From NCBI RefSeq assembly GCF_028743715.1, contig NZ_CP117996.1, positions 868,001-932,000 on the forward strand: a DNA stretch of 64,000 bases, in the 5' to 3' direction. The notes below the pieces were generated by a model. That model saw only the letters and a program-made list of their open reading frames with translations, made no database searches and was not told where the DNA came from. The position numbers and the translations under genes were made by a program. The stretch comes from Microbacterium sp. Clip185. GTDB taxonomy: Bacteria > Actinomycetota > Actinomycetes > Actinomycetales > Microbacteriaceae. Shown piece after piece: positions 49,120 to 57,290 of this stretch (its first letter is position 1; every line of letters begins with the position of its first letter).

Positions 49120-50525
49120 GCCTGATCCGTCACGGGGTCGCCGCGCTCGATACGCCACGAGGTCTCCGCGGGACCCACGCCCAGCAGCGGCGACTGTCGC
49201 ACCTTGAGCCCGAGCAGCACGATGAGCATCCAGCCCCACACCACCAGCGGGCCGGATTCCGCGAGGCCCTGCACGAGCAGAACGGTGGCGACGAGCGTGG
49301 GCAAGAGCGTCAACGGGGAGTACGGGCGGTCGTCGCGCAGATCCCATCGCGGGCGGTCGATGGCGAAGAACCAGGCGCGCCAGATGAAGGTCGCGTAGAC
49401 GCCCGCCATGAGCAGCACGCCGATCACGCCGAGTTGCAGGAAGACGTCGATCCACATGTTGTGCGCCTGCATGACCGTCTCACCGTGGTCGACGATCCAG
49501 CCGTCGAAGTGGCTGTCCCAGGGCAGCCACGGCGAGGCGAAGCCCCATCCGATCACGGGATGCTCGCCGGCTCGCGCCAGCACCTGCTCCCAGATGCCCT
49601 CGCGTCCGGTGAGATCCGCAGACCGGCCGAGGGCCGTGAAGAGCGTGTCGCGCGCGAAGAAGAGGATCCCGGCCCCGGCGAGAGCCACGCCGGCGTAGGC
49701 GGCGTAGTAGCCCGTGCGTCCGCCGGGCCTCGTGACCGTCCGCATGAGCAGAACCGTTACGAGCACGACGATGACGGCGGCCGCCGAGAGGTAGGCGGTC
49801 GCGGAGCCGGCGTGGACGAACAGCAGCGCTGCGATCGAGATCCAGACGATCGCGGATGCCCGTCGCTCGGCGTGCGCGGCCCACCGGATGGAGAAGACGA
49901 TCAGCCCGAGCAGTGCGACGACGGCGAGGAGGTTGGCGTTGCCCTGGATGCCCTGGATGCGCCCGTCGAGATCGAAGAGGTTGTTGCGGGACCAGTAGAC
50001 GATCGGGTCGTACTTCACGCCCCGCTCCGGAAGCACCCACCCCGGCAGAATGGGACGCCGGACGAACAGCGACACGACGAGCTCGAAGACGAGCGACAGT
50101 CCCAGTGACCACTTCAGTGCGGCCGAGATGGCGGCGACGATCTCGCGCCAGGTGAGAATCGCCGCGACGAACAGGCCCTGGCCTGTCGTGATCAGCCACA
50201 GGGCGAGCGTCGTGCCGGTCGTCGCGGGCCACGCCGACCAGATGAGCGATGCCGCCGCCCAGACGCCGTACGCGAGCACGAACCACGGGAGGCGCCGCAC
50301 GTCGATCGGCGGTCGCATGAGAAGCCACACGACGAGGGACACGACCGCGGTGGCGACGACGATCACGGTCGAGGCGGCGACTCCGAAGGCCAGCGTCCAC
50401 GCGGTGCCGGCGATCGCCTGGAAGACGACGAAGACGCACCACGCGCGCAGCAGCAGATGTCCCGTGCGCTCGCGCAACGGCGGCGCGGGTGCGGGACCTG
50501 CCGGGTGTTGGGTTCGGACGGCCAT
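49116..50525 (-). CDS. O-antigen ligase/polymerase-like membrane protein (paralogue 1)
   Basis: This 469-residue protein has about twelve helices and the same signature as its neighbour: EHPVIGWGFASPWLPW in the big outer loop, then ETVMQAHNMWIDVFLQLGVIGVLL with the conserved His. It could be a Wzy-like polymerase or a ligase. The gene is divergent from manA, with both promoters in 41 bases. A -10 box (TAATCT) ends 9 bases before its ATG. Confidence 0.88.
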   Translation of the reverse strand: MAVRTQHPAGPAPAPPLRERTGHLLLRAWCVFVVFQAIAGTAWTLAFGVAASTVIVVATAVVSLVVWLLMRPPIDVRRLPWFVLAYGVWAAASLIWSAWPATTGTTLALWLITTGQGLFVAAILTWREIVAAISAALKWSLGLSLVFELVVSLFVRRPILPGWVLPERGVKYDPIVYWSRNNLFDLDGRIQGIQGNANLLAVVALLGLIVFSIRWAAHAERRASAIVWISIAALLFVHAGSATAYLSAAAVIVVLVTVLLMRTVTRPGGRTGYYAAYAGVALAGAGILFFARDTLFTALGRSADLTGREGIWEQVLARAGEHPVIGWGFASPWLPWDSHFDGWIVDHGETVMQAHNMWIDVFLQLGVIGVLLMAGVYATFIWRAWFFAIDRPRWDLRDDRPYSPLTLLPTLVATVLLVQGLAESGPLVVWGWMLIVLLGLKVRQSPLLGVGPAETSWRIERGDPVTDQA

Positions 50526-50534
50526 GATGCCCCC

Positions 50535-50540
50535 AGATTA
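50535..50540 (-). promoter_or_regulatory. -10 box for the ligase/polymerase pair
   Basis: TAATCT on the minus strand ends 9 bases before the ATG at 50525. Confidence 0.45.
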
Positions 50541-50554
50541 TCCCGGGACCCTTC

Positions 50555-50560
50555 TAGGCT
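50555..50560 (+). promoter_or_regulatory. -10 box for manA (leaderless type)
   Basis: TAGGCT ends 6 bases before the GTG at 50567. Confidence 0.5.
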
Positions 50561-50566
50561 GGGGGT

Positions 50567-51730
50567 GTGCTGGCCGAGCTGACCAACGTCCCCCGTGACT
50601 ACTCCTGGGGCTCTTCCCATCTCATCGCAGACCTGCAGGGACGCGAGCCCTCCGGAGCGCCCGAAGCCGAGGTATGGTTCGGCGACCATCCGGGATCGCC
50701 CGCCCTGCTTCCCTCCCTCGGGATGACGCTGGATGCCTGGTTCGACGCGCAGGATTCGGGTGCGGACCACGCCAGGCGACTGCCGTATCTGCTCAAGCTG
50801 CTCGCCGCAGGCTCGCCCCTCTCGATCCAGGTGCACCCGTCGAAGCAGCAGGCCGTCGAGGGCTTCGCCCGTGAGGAGGCCGCCGGGATCCCACGGGATG
50901 CGGCCCACCGCACCTATAAGGACGACAACCACAAGCCCGAGGTCATCGTGGCGGTGAGCGAGCGCTTCGAGGCGCTCGCGGGACTCCGACCCCTGGCCGC
51001 GACGCGGGGCATCCTCGCCGCGCTGCCTCAGAACGATGGCGTGACGGCCCTCGGCCGGGCGCTTGAGGGCTCCGATGAAGCCTCCGCGCTGCGAGACGCG
51101 CTCGGCTGGCTGTTGTCGGGCCGGGCTCAGGACGTCGTCGACGGGGTGATCGCCGCCGTGCGAGAGGCCGCGCAGGCGGCGCCCTCCGACCACTTCGCCG
51201 CGCTGACCCGGGTCGCCGACGCGTACCCGTCGGATCCCGGTGTGGTGGTCGCGCTGCTCATGAACCACGTGGTGCTCGCGCGGGGCGAGGCGATCTTCGT
51301 TCCGGCCGGTGTCCTGCACGCCTACCTCTCCGGCCTCGGCGTTGAGATCATGGCGGCCAGCGACAATGTGCTGCGCGGCGGTCTCACGCCCAAGCACATC
51401 GACGTCGACGAGCTGCTCCGCATCCTCGACACGACACCCGGCGAGGCGCCGAGACTTCCGGCGATCGTGGGGGAGCCGGGCGTCGACGTCTTCGCGCCGG
51501 GGATCGCCGACTTCGAACTGCTGCGGGTGACGGTGGACGAGGGTGAGGTGCGTCGCGTGCGCCTTCGCGGCCCCGCCATCGCCGTGGCGACGATGGGTGC
51601 GCCGATCGTCTCGGCAGCGGGAACGCGGGTGCAGCTCTCACCCGGTGCCGCGGCGTTCGCCACGCCCGACGAGCAGCACCTCGAGGTCACGGGTGCGGGG
51701 GAGCTGTTCCTCGCGATGCCGGGACGCTGA
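50567..51730 (+). CDS. manA: mannose-6-phosphate isomerase, class I
   Basis: The 387-residue zinc enzyme interconverts fructose 6-phosphate and mannose 6-phosphate, feeding mannose-derived sugar nucleotides. Zinc and active-site motifs are SIQVHPSKQQAVEGF (Gln88, His90), HKPEVIVAV, and VPAGVLHAYLSGLGVEIMAASDNVLRGG. It heads the conserved actinobacterial block manA / whiB / GT / DUF5719 / metallopeptidase / DUF3499; in mycobacteria manB is also in this block, but it is not present in this window. Confidence 0.95.
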   Translation: MLAELTNVPRDYSWGSSHLIADLQGREPSGAPEAEVWFGDHPGSPALLPSLGMTLDAWFDAQDSGADHARRLPYLLKLLAAGSPLSIQVHPSKQQAVEGFAREEAAGIPRDAAHRTYKDDNHKPEVIVAVSERFEALAGLRPLAATRGILAALPQNDGVTALGRALEGSDEASALRDALGWLLSGRAQDVVDGVIAAVREAAQAAPSDHFAALTRVADAYPSDPGVVVALLMNHVVLARGEAIFVPAGVLHAYLSGLGVEIMAASDNVLRGGLTPKHIDVDELLRILDTTPGEAPRLPAIVGEPGVDVFAPGIADFELLRVTVDEGEVRRVRLRGPAIAVATMGAPIVSAAGTRVQLSPGAAAFATPDEQHLEVTGAGELFLAMPGR

Positions 51731-51759
51731 ATCCCCGCCGCGTAACGAATCCACTCCAT

Positions 51760-51780
51760 CGACACGCCGTCGGCGCGTCG
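51760..51780 (+). terminator. hairpin after manA
   Basis: CGACACGCC and GGCGCGTCG pair with one mismatch around a 3-base loop, 30 bases after the manA stop. There is no T-run. It is a possible terminator separating manA from whiB. Confidence 0.45.
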
Positions 51781-51820
51781 CGAAGATTAAAGCGCGGGTT
51801 GAGGGTTTACGATCAGCGAC

Positions 51821-51849
51821 TTGCTTTCCTCGAATCACACCTGTGTAAT
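51821..51849 (+). promoter_or_regulatory. promoter of the whiB gene
   Basis: TTGCTT (51821-51826) and TGTAAT (51844-51849) are spaced by 17 bases, a good sigma-70-type pair. The transcription start would be near 51857, leaving a leader of ~44 bases. Confidence 0.5.
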
Positions 51850-51850
51850 T
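51833..51850. promoter_or_regulatory. imperfect palindrome over the whiB -10 region (operator candidate)
   Basis: The 18 bases read AAT-n-ACAC-nn-GTGT-n-ATT, with matching half-sites. They cover the end of the spacer and the whole -10 box. A repressor bound here would block the promoter. The regulator is unknown. Confidence 0.4.
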
Positions 51851-51900
51851 TAGGCACCCGCCCACCGCGGGGCGTGGAATCGAGATCGTGGGGAGAGCAC

Positions 51901-52227
51901 ATGGCGAGCGCACCGTACCGCTCAGGCGTTCCCGACAACTGGCATGTCGATCCCGTCTTCCTCGGGGTCCCCGGCGTTCGCCGCGAAGCTCCCGTCGACG
52001 ACGACAATCCGCTGGCGTGGCAGACGGACGCGCTGTGCGCGCAGACCGATCCCGAGGCGTTCTTCCCCGAGAAGGGCGGCTCCACCCGCGACGCGAAGCG
52101 CATCTGCACGACCTGCGATGTCCGCGACGAATGCCTCGAGTACGCGCTGCGCAACGACGAGCGGTTCGGCATCTGGGGCGGGCTCAGCGAGCGCGAGCGT
52201 CGCAAACTCAAGCGTCGTGTGAGCTGA
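51901..52227 (+). CDS. whiB2: WhiB-family iron-sulfur transcription regulator (WhiB2/WhmD-like)
   Basis: The 108-residue protein has four cysteines (C46, C69, C72, C78; C-x22-C-x2-C-x5-C) to hold a [4Fe-4S] cluster, then the G[IV]WGG turn (residues 90-94) and a basic tail (ERRKLKRRVS). Position beside manA and the DUF5719 / DUF3499 genes matches whiB2 (whmD), linked to septation and cell division in mycobacteria. The exact subtype is inferred from context. The ATG follows GGGGAGAG at a short distance. Control is likely through the promoter and palindrome upstream. Confidence 0.9.
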   Translation: MASAPYRSGVPDNWHVDPVFLGVPGVRREAPVDDDNPLAWQTDALCAQTDPEAFFPEKGGSTRDAKRICTTCDVRDECLEYALRNDERFGIWGGLSERERRKLKRRVS

Positions 52228-52286
52228 ACGCCCTATCGACATCACCGATTGCGGCGCGTGCACCTCGCGTGCCGCGAACTCGTGCT

Positions 52287-52292
52287 TAGGCT
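52287..52292 (+). promoter_or_regulatory. -10 box for the large GT2-membrane gene
   Basis: TAGGCT ends 9 bases before the ATG at 52302, so the leader would be at most a few bases. Confidence 0.45.
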
Positions 52293-52301
52293 GACTCAGT
52301 C

Positions 52302-55172
52302 ATGTCGGCCCGTGTCCACGCTCTCCTCGTCGTGCGCCCTGAAGGGCGTACGGCCGCCGCGGCGCATCTCGAGCGCACGCTGTCCGCCCTCGCCGCCCAG
52401 ACCCGCCAGGTCGACGCGCTCACCATCGTGCTCTGCGGTGGGGACGCCGCTCTCACGCAGCTCGTCACCGCATCCGGCGCCGAGGGCGTGATCACCGCCG
52501 GCGCCTCCACATCGTTCGCCGATGCGGTGCGCCTCGCCTCCGTGCGCATCAGCGGCGAGTTCGTATGGCTTCTCGCTCAGGACACCGCACCCGAGCCGGA
52601 GGCCTTGCAGCGCCTGCTGGCCGGCCTCGAGCGTGCTCCCTCGGTCGCCGTGGTCGCGCCCAAACTGGTGGAGTGGGACGAGCCGGCCCGCATCGTGTCG
52701 CTCGGCGTGACGATGACGCCGTTCGGTCGTTCCGTCGAGCTGGTGCAGGACGAACTCGACCAGGGTCAGCACGACGGTGACGATGACGTTCTCGGGGCCG
52801 ATGTGCGTGGCGTGCTCGTACGCGCCGATCTGTGGCGCACTCTCCGCGGCGTCGACCCTGCGCTCGGTGGCGCCGATGAGGGTCTCGATCTCGGTGTGCG
52901 CGCCCGACTCGCGGGCCACCGGGTGAGTCTGGTGCCCACGGCGCGGGTGGCGGTCGCCGGCGACGGTGTGGCCGGGCTTCCCGCCGCTGCGACCCGGCGC
53001 GCCCGCCGTCGTCGCGCCTACGCGCGTCGGCTCGCGCAGATCCACCGCCGCCTGTCGTACGCGCCGGCAGCGTCCGTGCCGCTGCATCTGCTGTCTCTCA
53101 TCCCGCTCGCGCTGTGGCGCGCGGCAGCGCTGCTGGTGGCGAAGCAGCCCTCTCGGGTGCTGCCCGAGTGGGGCGCCTCGATCGTCGCCTTCTTCCGGTG
53201 GGGCGCGATCGCCGCATCCCGCGGTGTCATCCGTCGCTCGCGCAGCGTCGCATGGTCGCAGCTCTCCCTCCTGCGCATCACCCGGTCCGCGCTCCGGCAG
53301 CGCTTCGACGCGGATGCCGACGCCGACGCGATGAATCGACCGGTGCGCGGCGAGCTGCACTTCTTCACGGGCGGCGGCGCCTGGCTCGTGCTGGCGGGAC
53401 TGGTCGTCTCGGCGGCCGCGTTCCCCGCTCTCCTGGCATGGCCGGCTCTCGGTGGCGGCGCACTCGAGCCGCTGCGGGCGACGCTCGGCCAGCTCTGGAC
53501 CGACGCGGCGTTCGGCGCCCGAGCGACCGGCCTGGGCGTGGCGGGACCGGCCGATCCGTTCGCCGCCGTGGTGGCGCTGCTCGGTTCGCTCTGGCCGGGA
53601 GACCCCTCGCGCATCCTCATCGTTCTGTGGTTGGCTGCCCTGCCCCTCGCCGTGCTCGGCGGCTGGTTCGCGGCCACACGCCTCACCTCCCGGTCGCTGC
53701 TGCGCAATACCGCCGCCGTCGCCTGGGCGCTTGCCCCGACGTTCTGGAGCGCGCTCGTCGACGGCCGCCCCACGGGCGTCATCGTGCACCTGCTGCTGCC
53801 GTGGCTGTTCTACGCCGGCGCGGTCGCGCATCGGTCGTGGGCTGCCGCCGGGGCTGCGTCCTTGCTGCTGGCCGGGGTGCTCGCGTGCGCTCCGTCTCTC
53901 GCGCCCGCTCTCATCGTCGTATGGATGCTGGCGATGATGCTCGTCGTCGTCGCGCGCGGCGGACGCGGAGCGGGACAGATCGTCTGGACCGGCGTCCCGG
54001 CGCTGGCGCTGTTCGCCCCTCTCATCTGGGCGCAGCTGCACGGCGGCACGGTATGGGGTCTGCTCGCCGACCCCGGACCGGTGTGGGCGGGACCGCAGGC
54101 GGGCGCCGACGCCGCGGGGCGCTTCGCGCTGGCGGCGGGCTTCCCGACCATGGATTTCGCCGGGTGGGCGGGCCTTCTCGGCTCCACGACCATCGGGCCG
54201 TTCGTCACCGCGGTGGTCGTCCTGGTCGCACCGCTCGCGGTTCTCGCGCTGCTCTCGCTGCTCACCCCGCGATGGATGGTCGCGGGCGTGCTGCTGGTGG
54301 TCGCGCTTCTGGGTATCGCCACGGCGTTCGCGGCTGTGGGCTTCGCCGTCTCGGTCGACACGCGCGGCACGCCGGTGGCGCTCTGGCCGGGCGCCGCGCT
54401 GAGTCTTGCGTGGCTGGGGATCGTCGCGGCGGCCACCGTGACCCTCGACTCGGGGGTCCCGGCGCGCGCCGGCGGGCTGCGCGTCTTCGGCGCCGTGGCC
54501 GTCATGGGCACGCTCGTGCTTCTCGCCGTGCCCTCGGTGTCGGCGGTCGGCAGGGGGCAGAGCGGCCTGCAGAGCGGCTCGCCGTCCACGCTGCCTGCCT
54601 ACGTGGCGGCGCAGGGGCGCGACGACTCGAACGTCGGCACGATCGTGCTCTCACCGCTGGCCGACGGCTCCGTCGCCGCCCAGGTCGTCTGGGGCGGGAG
54701 TGAGACCCTGTCCAGCACCTCCACGCTGGATGCGACCCGAACCGTCGCCTCGGACTCCGATCGGGACGTGGCCGAGCTGACCGCAGACCTCGTGACCTCG
54801 ACCTCGGAGGACGTCGTCGCGCGCGTCGCGGCGGCCGGCATCCGCTTCATCGTGGTCGCCCCCGAGACCTCCGACGAGAGCGACGCGGCGCGTGCGCTGC
54901 GACTCTCGGCACAGACGGCGCTCGACCAGCGCGACGACCTCGACGTCGTCGGTGCGACGCCCAAGGGCACGCTGTGGCGGGTGACGACGGATGTGGCAGA
55001 GCGCCCCGCGCCCAGCGCCGAGATCGTGCGCCAGGGGTGGACCGTCGCGGCGGTCCAGCTCGTGGTCGTCGCGATCGCGCTGCTGCTCTCGTTCCCCACC
55101 GCGGCGTCGCGCCGCGAGGCTCGTCGTACCCCGCGCACCGTCGGTCCGCGTTCGCGGGAGGAGCAAGCATGA
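52302..55172 (+). CDS. GT2-domain protein with large polytopic membrane region
   Basis: This 956-residue protein has an N-terminal GT2-like domain (~1-250: HALLVVRPEGRTAAAAHLERTL, then VWLLAQDTAPEPEALQRLL in place of a classical DxD, and RGVLVRADLWRTLRGVDPAL). A basic linker and roughly thirteen membrane helices (~270-800) follow, then a soluble domain (~800-925) and a last helix. The acidic donor motif is weak, so the GT2 domain may be altered. The gene sits in the conserved whiB2-DUF5719 block and is coupled by ATGA to the DUF5719 gene; a cell-envelope role is likely. Confidence 0.8.
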   Translation: MSARVHALLVVRPEGRTAAAAHLERTLSALAAQTRQVDALTIVLCGGDAALTQLVTASGAEGVITAGASTSFADAVRLASVRISGEFVWLLAQDTAPEPEALQRLLAGLERAPSVAVVAPKLVEWDEPARIVSLGVTMTPFGRSVELVQDELDQGQHDGDDDVLGADVRGVLVRADLWRTLRGVDPALGGADEGLDLGVRARLAGHRVSLVPTARVAVAGDGVAGLPAAATRRARRRRAYARRLAQIHRRLSYAPAASVPLHLLSLIPLALWRAAALLVAKQPSRVLPEWGASIVAFFRWGAIAASRGVIRRSRSVAWSQLSLLRITRSALRQRFDADADADAMNRPVRGELHFFTGGGAWLVLAGLVVSAAAFPALLAWPALGGGALEPLRATLGQLWTDAAFGARATGLGVAGPADPFAAVVALLGSLWPGDPSRILIVLWLAALPLAVLGGWFAATRLTSRSLLRNTAAVAWALAPTFWSALVDGRPTGVIVHLLLPWLFYAGAVAHRSWAAAGAASLLLAGVLACAPSLAPALIVVWMLAMMLVVVARGGRGAGQIVWTGVPALALFAPLIWAQLHGGTVWGLLADPGPVWAGPQAGADAAGRFALAAGFPTMDFAGWAGLLGSTTIGPFVTAVVVLVAPLAVLALLSLLTPRWMVAGVLLVVALLGIATAFAAVGFAVSVDTRGTPVALWPGAALSLAWLGIVAAATVTLDSGVPARAGGLRVFGAVAVMGTLVLLAVPSVSAVGRGQSGLQSGSPSTLPAYVAAQGRDDSNVGTIVLSPLADGSVAAQVVWGGSETLSSTSTLDATRTVASDSDRDVAELTADLVTSTSEDVVARVAAAGIRFIVVAPETSDESDAARALRLSAQTALDQRDDLDVVGATPKGTLWRVTTDVAERPAPSAEIVRQGWTVAAVQLVVVAIALLLSFPTAASRREARRTPRTVGPRSREEQA

Positions 55173-56578
55173 GCAGGCAGCGGATGTGGCGCTGGGCGGC
55201 CACGAGCACGCGGCTCGTCGTGGGCGCGGCGCTCGCCGTCGGCATGGTCGGCGCTGTGGGTGTCGGCGTGGCGGCGAACTGGCCCACCCACACTCACGAG
55301 CCGCTCGCAGTCGGCGTGACGCCCACGCCCGCAGACACGGTGCTCGCCTGCGCCGGCCCTCTGCTCGCCCTCGGTCGCGACGCCACACAGGCCGGTCAGA
55401 TCGTGAGCGCGGCGCCGACGGCGACGGTGTCGGGATCCGATGGTGCGTCGCTGAAGCAGCTCACCGAGCCGACGGCACCCGTCGTCATCGGCTCGGACGG
55501 GCACCCGGTGTTCGTGGCGCCGCCCGTCGACGAGACACGATCGGATGCCGCCGCGTCCGCGAGCGGCACGGTCGGAGCCGAGGATCTTCGCGGCTTCGCC
55601 GCCTCCGCCTGCCAGCCGCCGCTCATCGAGTCCTGGCTCGTCGCGGGGGCGACCACCACGGGTTCGGCGGACGTCATCCTGCTCTCGAACCCGTCGGACG
55701 TGGCCGCAACCGTCGACCTCACGCTCTACAGCGCGACCGGCGCCTCCACCCCGCCCTCGGGCAGCGGGCTCCGCGTCGACGCTCACAGTCAGCGCCTCGT
55801 GCCGCTGGCCGCGCTGGCCGTCGGTGAGGGAGCGCCCGTCGTGCGTGTGACCGCCTCCGGCGCGCCCGTCGCCGCCGCGCTGCAGTCGAGCCTGTCCCGG
55901 ACTCTGCTGACCGGTGGCGTCGAGCAGAGCGGCGCGATCGTCGGTTCCGCGACGCAGCAGGTGATCCCCGGCCTCCGGGTTCCGCAGAGCGCGGTGGATG
56001 CGGCCTCGGCCGGCGCCACGACGCTCCTGCGGCTGCTGGCTCCTGGCGCGGATGCGACAGCGACGGTCACCGTGCAGGACGACACCGGGCGTACCGCGTT
56101 GACGCAGAGTGTCCCCCTCGGCGCGGATCTTCCCACCGAGCTCGACCTCGCCGGACTGCCGGCCGGTACGTACACGGTGCGTGTCGATGCCACATCGGCC
56201 GTCGTCAGCGCGGTCTGGCAGACGACGAACTTCAACAACGGCGCGGACTTCGCCTGGTACACGGCGGCCGAGGCCATCGTCAACCCGAGTGTGGTCGCCG
56301 TCGCGGACGGTCCCTCCCCGCTGCTGGTGATCGCCGGGTCGACCGCCGGGGCAGCCGATGTCGTGCTGAAGCCGCTCAGCGGCGCCACCGAGACGGAGCG
56401 AGTGAGGGTCGCCGCCGGTGACACCGCATCCGTGCCGGTCGAGCCGGGAGCGGTCTACCGTATCGAGACCTCCAACCCGATCCGGGCGTCGGTGAGCTAC
56501 CTCGCGGACGGCGCGATCAGCGCGTTCCCGGTCTGGCCGGCGGATGCGGCGGCGGCGGAGATCATCGTCCGTCCCTGA
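55169..56578 (+). CDS. DUF5719 secreted/anchored protein
   Basis: The 469-residue protein has an N-terminal signal/anchor helix (~residues 14-36), then an Ala/Ser/Thr/Val-rich beta-repeat region. Repeats include 'VILLSNPSDVAATVDLTLYSATG' and 'TATVTVQDDTGRTALTQSV', typical of DUF5719. It is expected outside the membrane. The function is unknown; the gene always appears beside the GT2-membrane gene in this actinobacterial block. It has a strong ribosome-binding site (GGAGGAG) and overlaps the previous stop. Confidence 0.87.
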   Translation: MSRQRMWRWAATSTRLVVGAALAVGMVGAVGVGVAANWPTHTHEPLAVGVTPTPADTVLACAGPLLALGRDATQAGQIVSAAPTATVSGSDGASLKQLTEPTAPVVIGSDGHPVFVAPPVDETRSDAAASASGTVGAEDLRGFAASACQPPLIESWLVAGATTTGSADVILLSNPSDVAATVDLTLYSATGASTPPSGSGLRVDAHSQRLVPLAALAVGEGAPVVRVTASGAPVAAALQSSLSRTLLTGGVEQSGAIVGSATQQVIPGLRVPQSAVDAASAGATTLLRLLAPGADATATVTVQDDTGRTALTQSVPLGADLPTELDLAGLPAGTYTVRVDATSAVVSAVWQTTNFNNGADFAWYTAAEAIVNPSVVAVADGPSPLLVIAGSTAGAADVVLKPLSGATETERVRVAAGDTASVPVEPGAVYRIETSNPIRASVSYLADGAISAFPVWPADAAAAEIIVRP

Positions 56579-56584
56579 GTCCGG

Positions 56585-57022
56585 TCAGAGGAAGCGGAAG
56601 CGATCGGGGCCCAGGTCCCACGGGTCGCGTCCGAGGAACTCGGCGGCCGCCCGGAAGACGCAGCTCTCGATCATCATGCGCCGATGGGCGTCGTCGTTGC
56701 GGTGCAGGTGTGCGAGGCGTTCGATGGGCAGCCGGTACAGCACGATCCGCTTCTCGTCGGCAAGCACGCTCCAGCGGGGGATGCCGTCGGCATCCGCGGC
56801 CGGGGGCATGTCGGCCATCTCGAAGCGCACCTCGCGCAACTCGGGCCAGGCGCCCCGGAGGAACTCCGCGACGGAACCGACAGCGAGATCGAACCGGTCG
56901 ACGCGCGTCTCCAGGGGCGGCAGCGGTGGGCGCACCACGGCGCTGCGACCCTGCCTGCCGTGACGCCCGTGGCGTTCAGGACGCGGGGCTGCGGGTGCGG
57001 GGCGCGACCGGCGGCGGATCAT
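56585..57022 (-). CDS. metallopeptidase-family protein (Rv3259-type), HExxH not visible
   Basis: The 145-residue protein has a basic N-terminus and a core including WSVLADEKRIVLYRLPIERL and MMIESCVFRAAAEFLGRDPWDLGP. It matches the small 'zincin-like metallopeptidase' gene that lies beside DUF3499 and whiB2 in actinobacteria. The usual HExxH zinc motif is replaced here by IESCVFRA, so catalytic activity is doubtful. It converges on DUF5719 with a 6-base gap. TAGGAT ends 6 bases before its ATG. Confidence 0.8.
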   Translation of the reverse strand: MIRRRSRPAPAAPRPERHGRHGRQGRSAVVRPPLPPLETRVDRFDLAVGSVAEFLRGAWPELREVRFEMADMPPAADADGIPRWSVLADEKRIVLYRLPIERLAHLHRNDDAHRRMMIESCVFRAAAEFLGRDPWDLGPDRFRFL

Positions 57023-57028
57023 CTGACC

Positions 57029-57034
57029 ATCCTA
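57029..57034 (-). promoter_or_regulatory. -10 box for the metallopeptidase-family gene (leaderless type)
   Basis: TAGGAT on the minus strand ends 6 bases before the ATG at 57022. The divergent DUF3499 promoter is 35 bases away. Confidence 0.5.
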
Positions 57035-57068
57035 GGCGCGGCGCGCGAACCGCGCCCCGACTGCGGGT

Positions 57069-57074
57069 TAGGGT
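57069..57074 (+). promoter_or_regulatory. -10 box for the DUF3499 gene (leaderless type)
   Basis: TAGGGT ends 6 bases before the GTG at 57081. Confidence 0.5.
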
Positions 57075-57080
57075 CGCACC

Positions 57081-57290
57081 GTGCAGGAACGTCAGTGCTC
57101 CAAGGTCGCGTGCGCGCGTGAAGCGGTGGCGACGCTCACCTACGACTACGCCGACCAGATGGCAGCGGTGGGTCCGCTGGGCCGGGCGGGAGACCCCCAC
57201 GCGCACGACCTGTGCCAGGTGCACACCGAGCGACTCTCGGTTCCGAAGGGCTGGCTGGTCGTGCGTCACGAGACGCTCCGCGCCTCCTAG
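57081..57290 (+). CDS. DUF3499 small zinc-ribbon-like protein
   Basis: The 69-residue protein starts MQERQCSKVACAREAVATLT and has a second Cys/His cluster in HAHDLCQVHTERL. The Cys pair plus Cys/His pair suggests a bound metal. DUF3499 members are found across actinobacteria next to whiB2 and manB. The function is unknown. Its TAG overlaps the stop of the converging RDD gene in a CTAG palindrome. Confidence 0.88.
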   Translation: MQERQCSKVACAREAVATLTYDYADQMAAVGPLGRAGDPHAHDLCQVHTERLSVPKGWLVVRHETLRAS

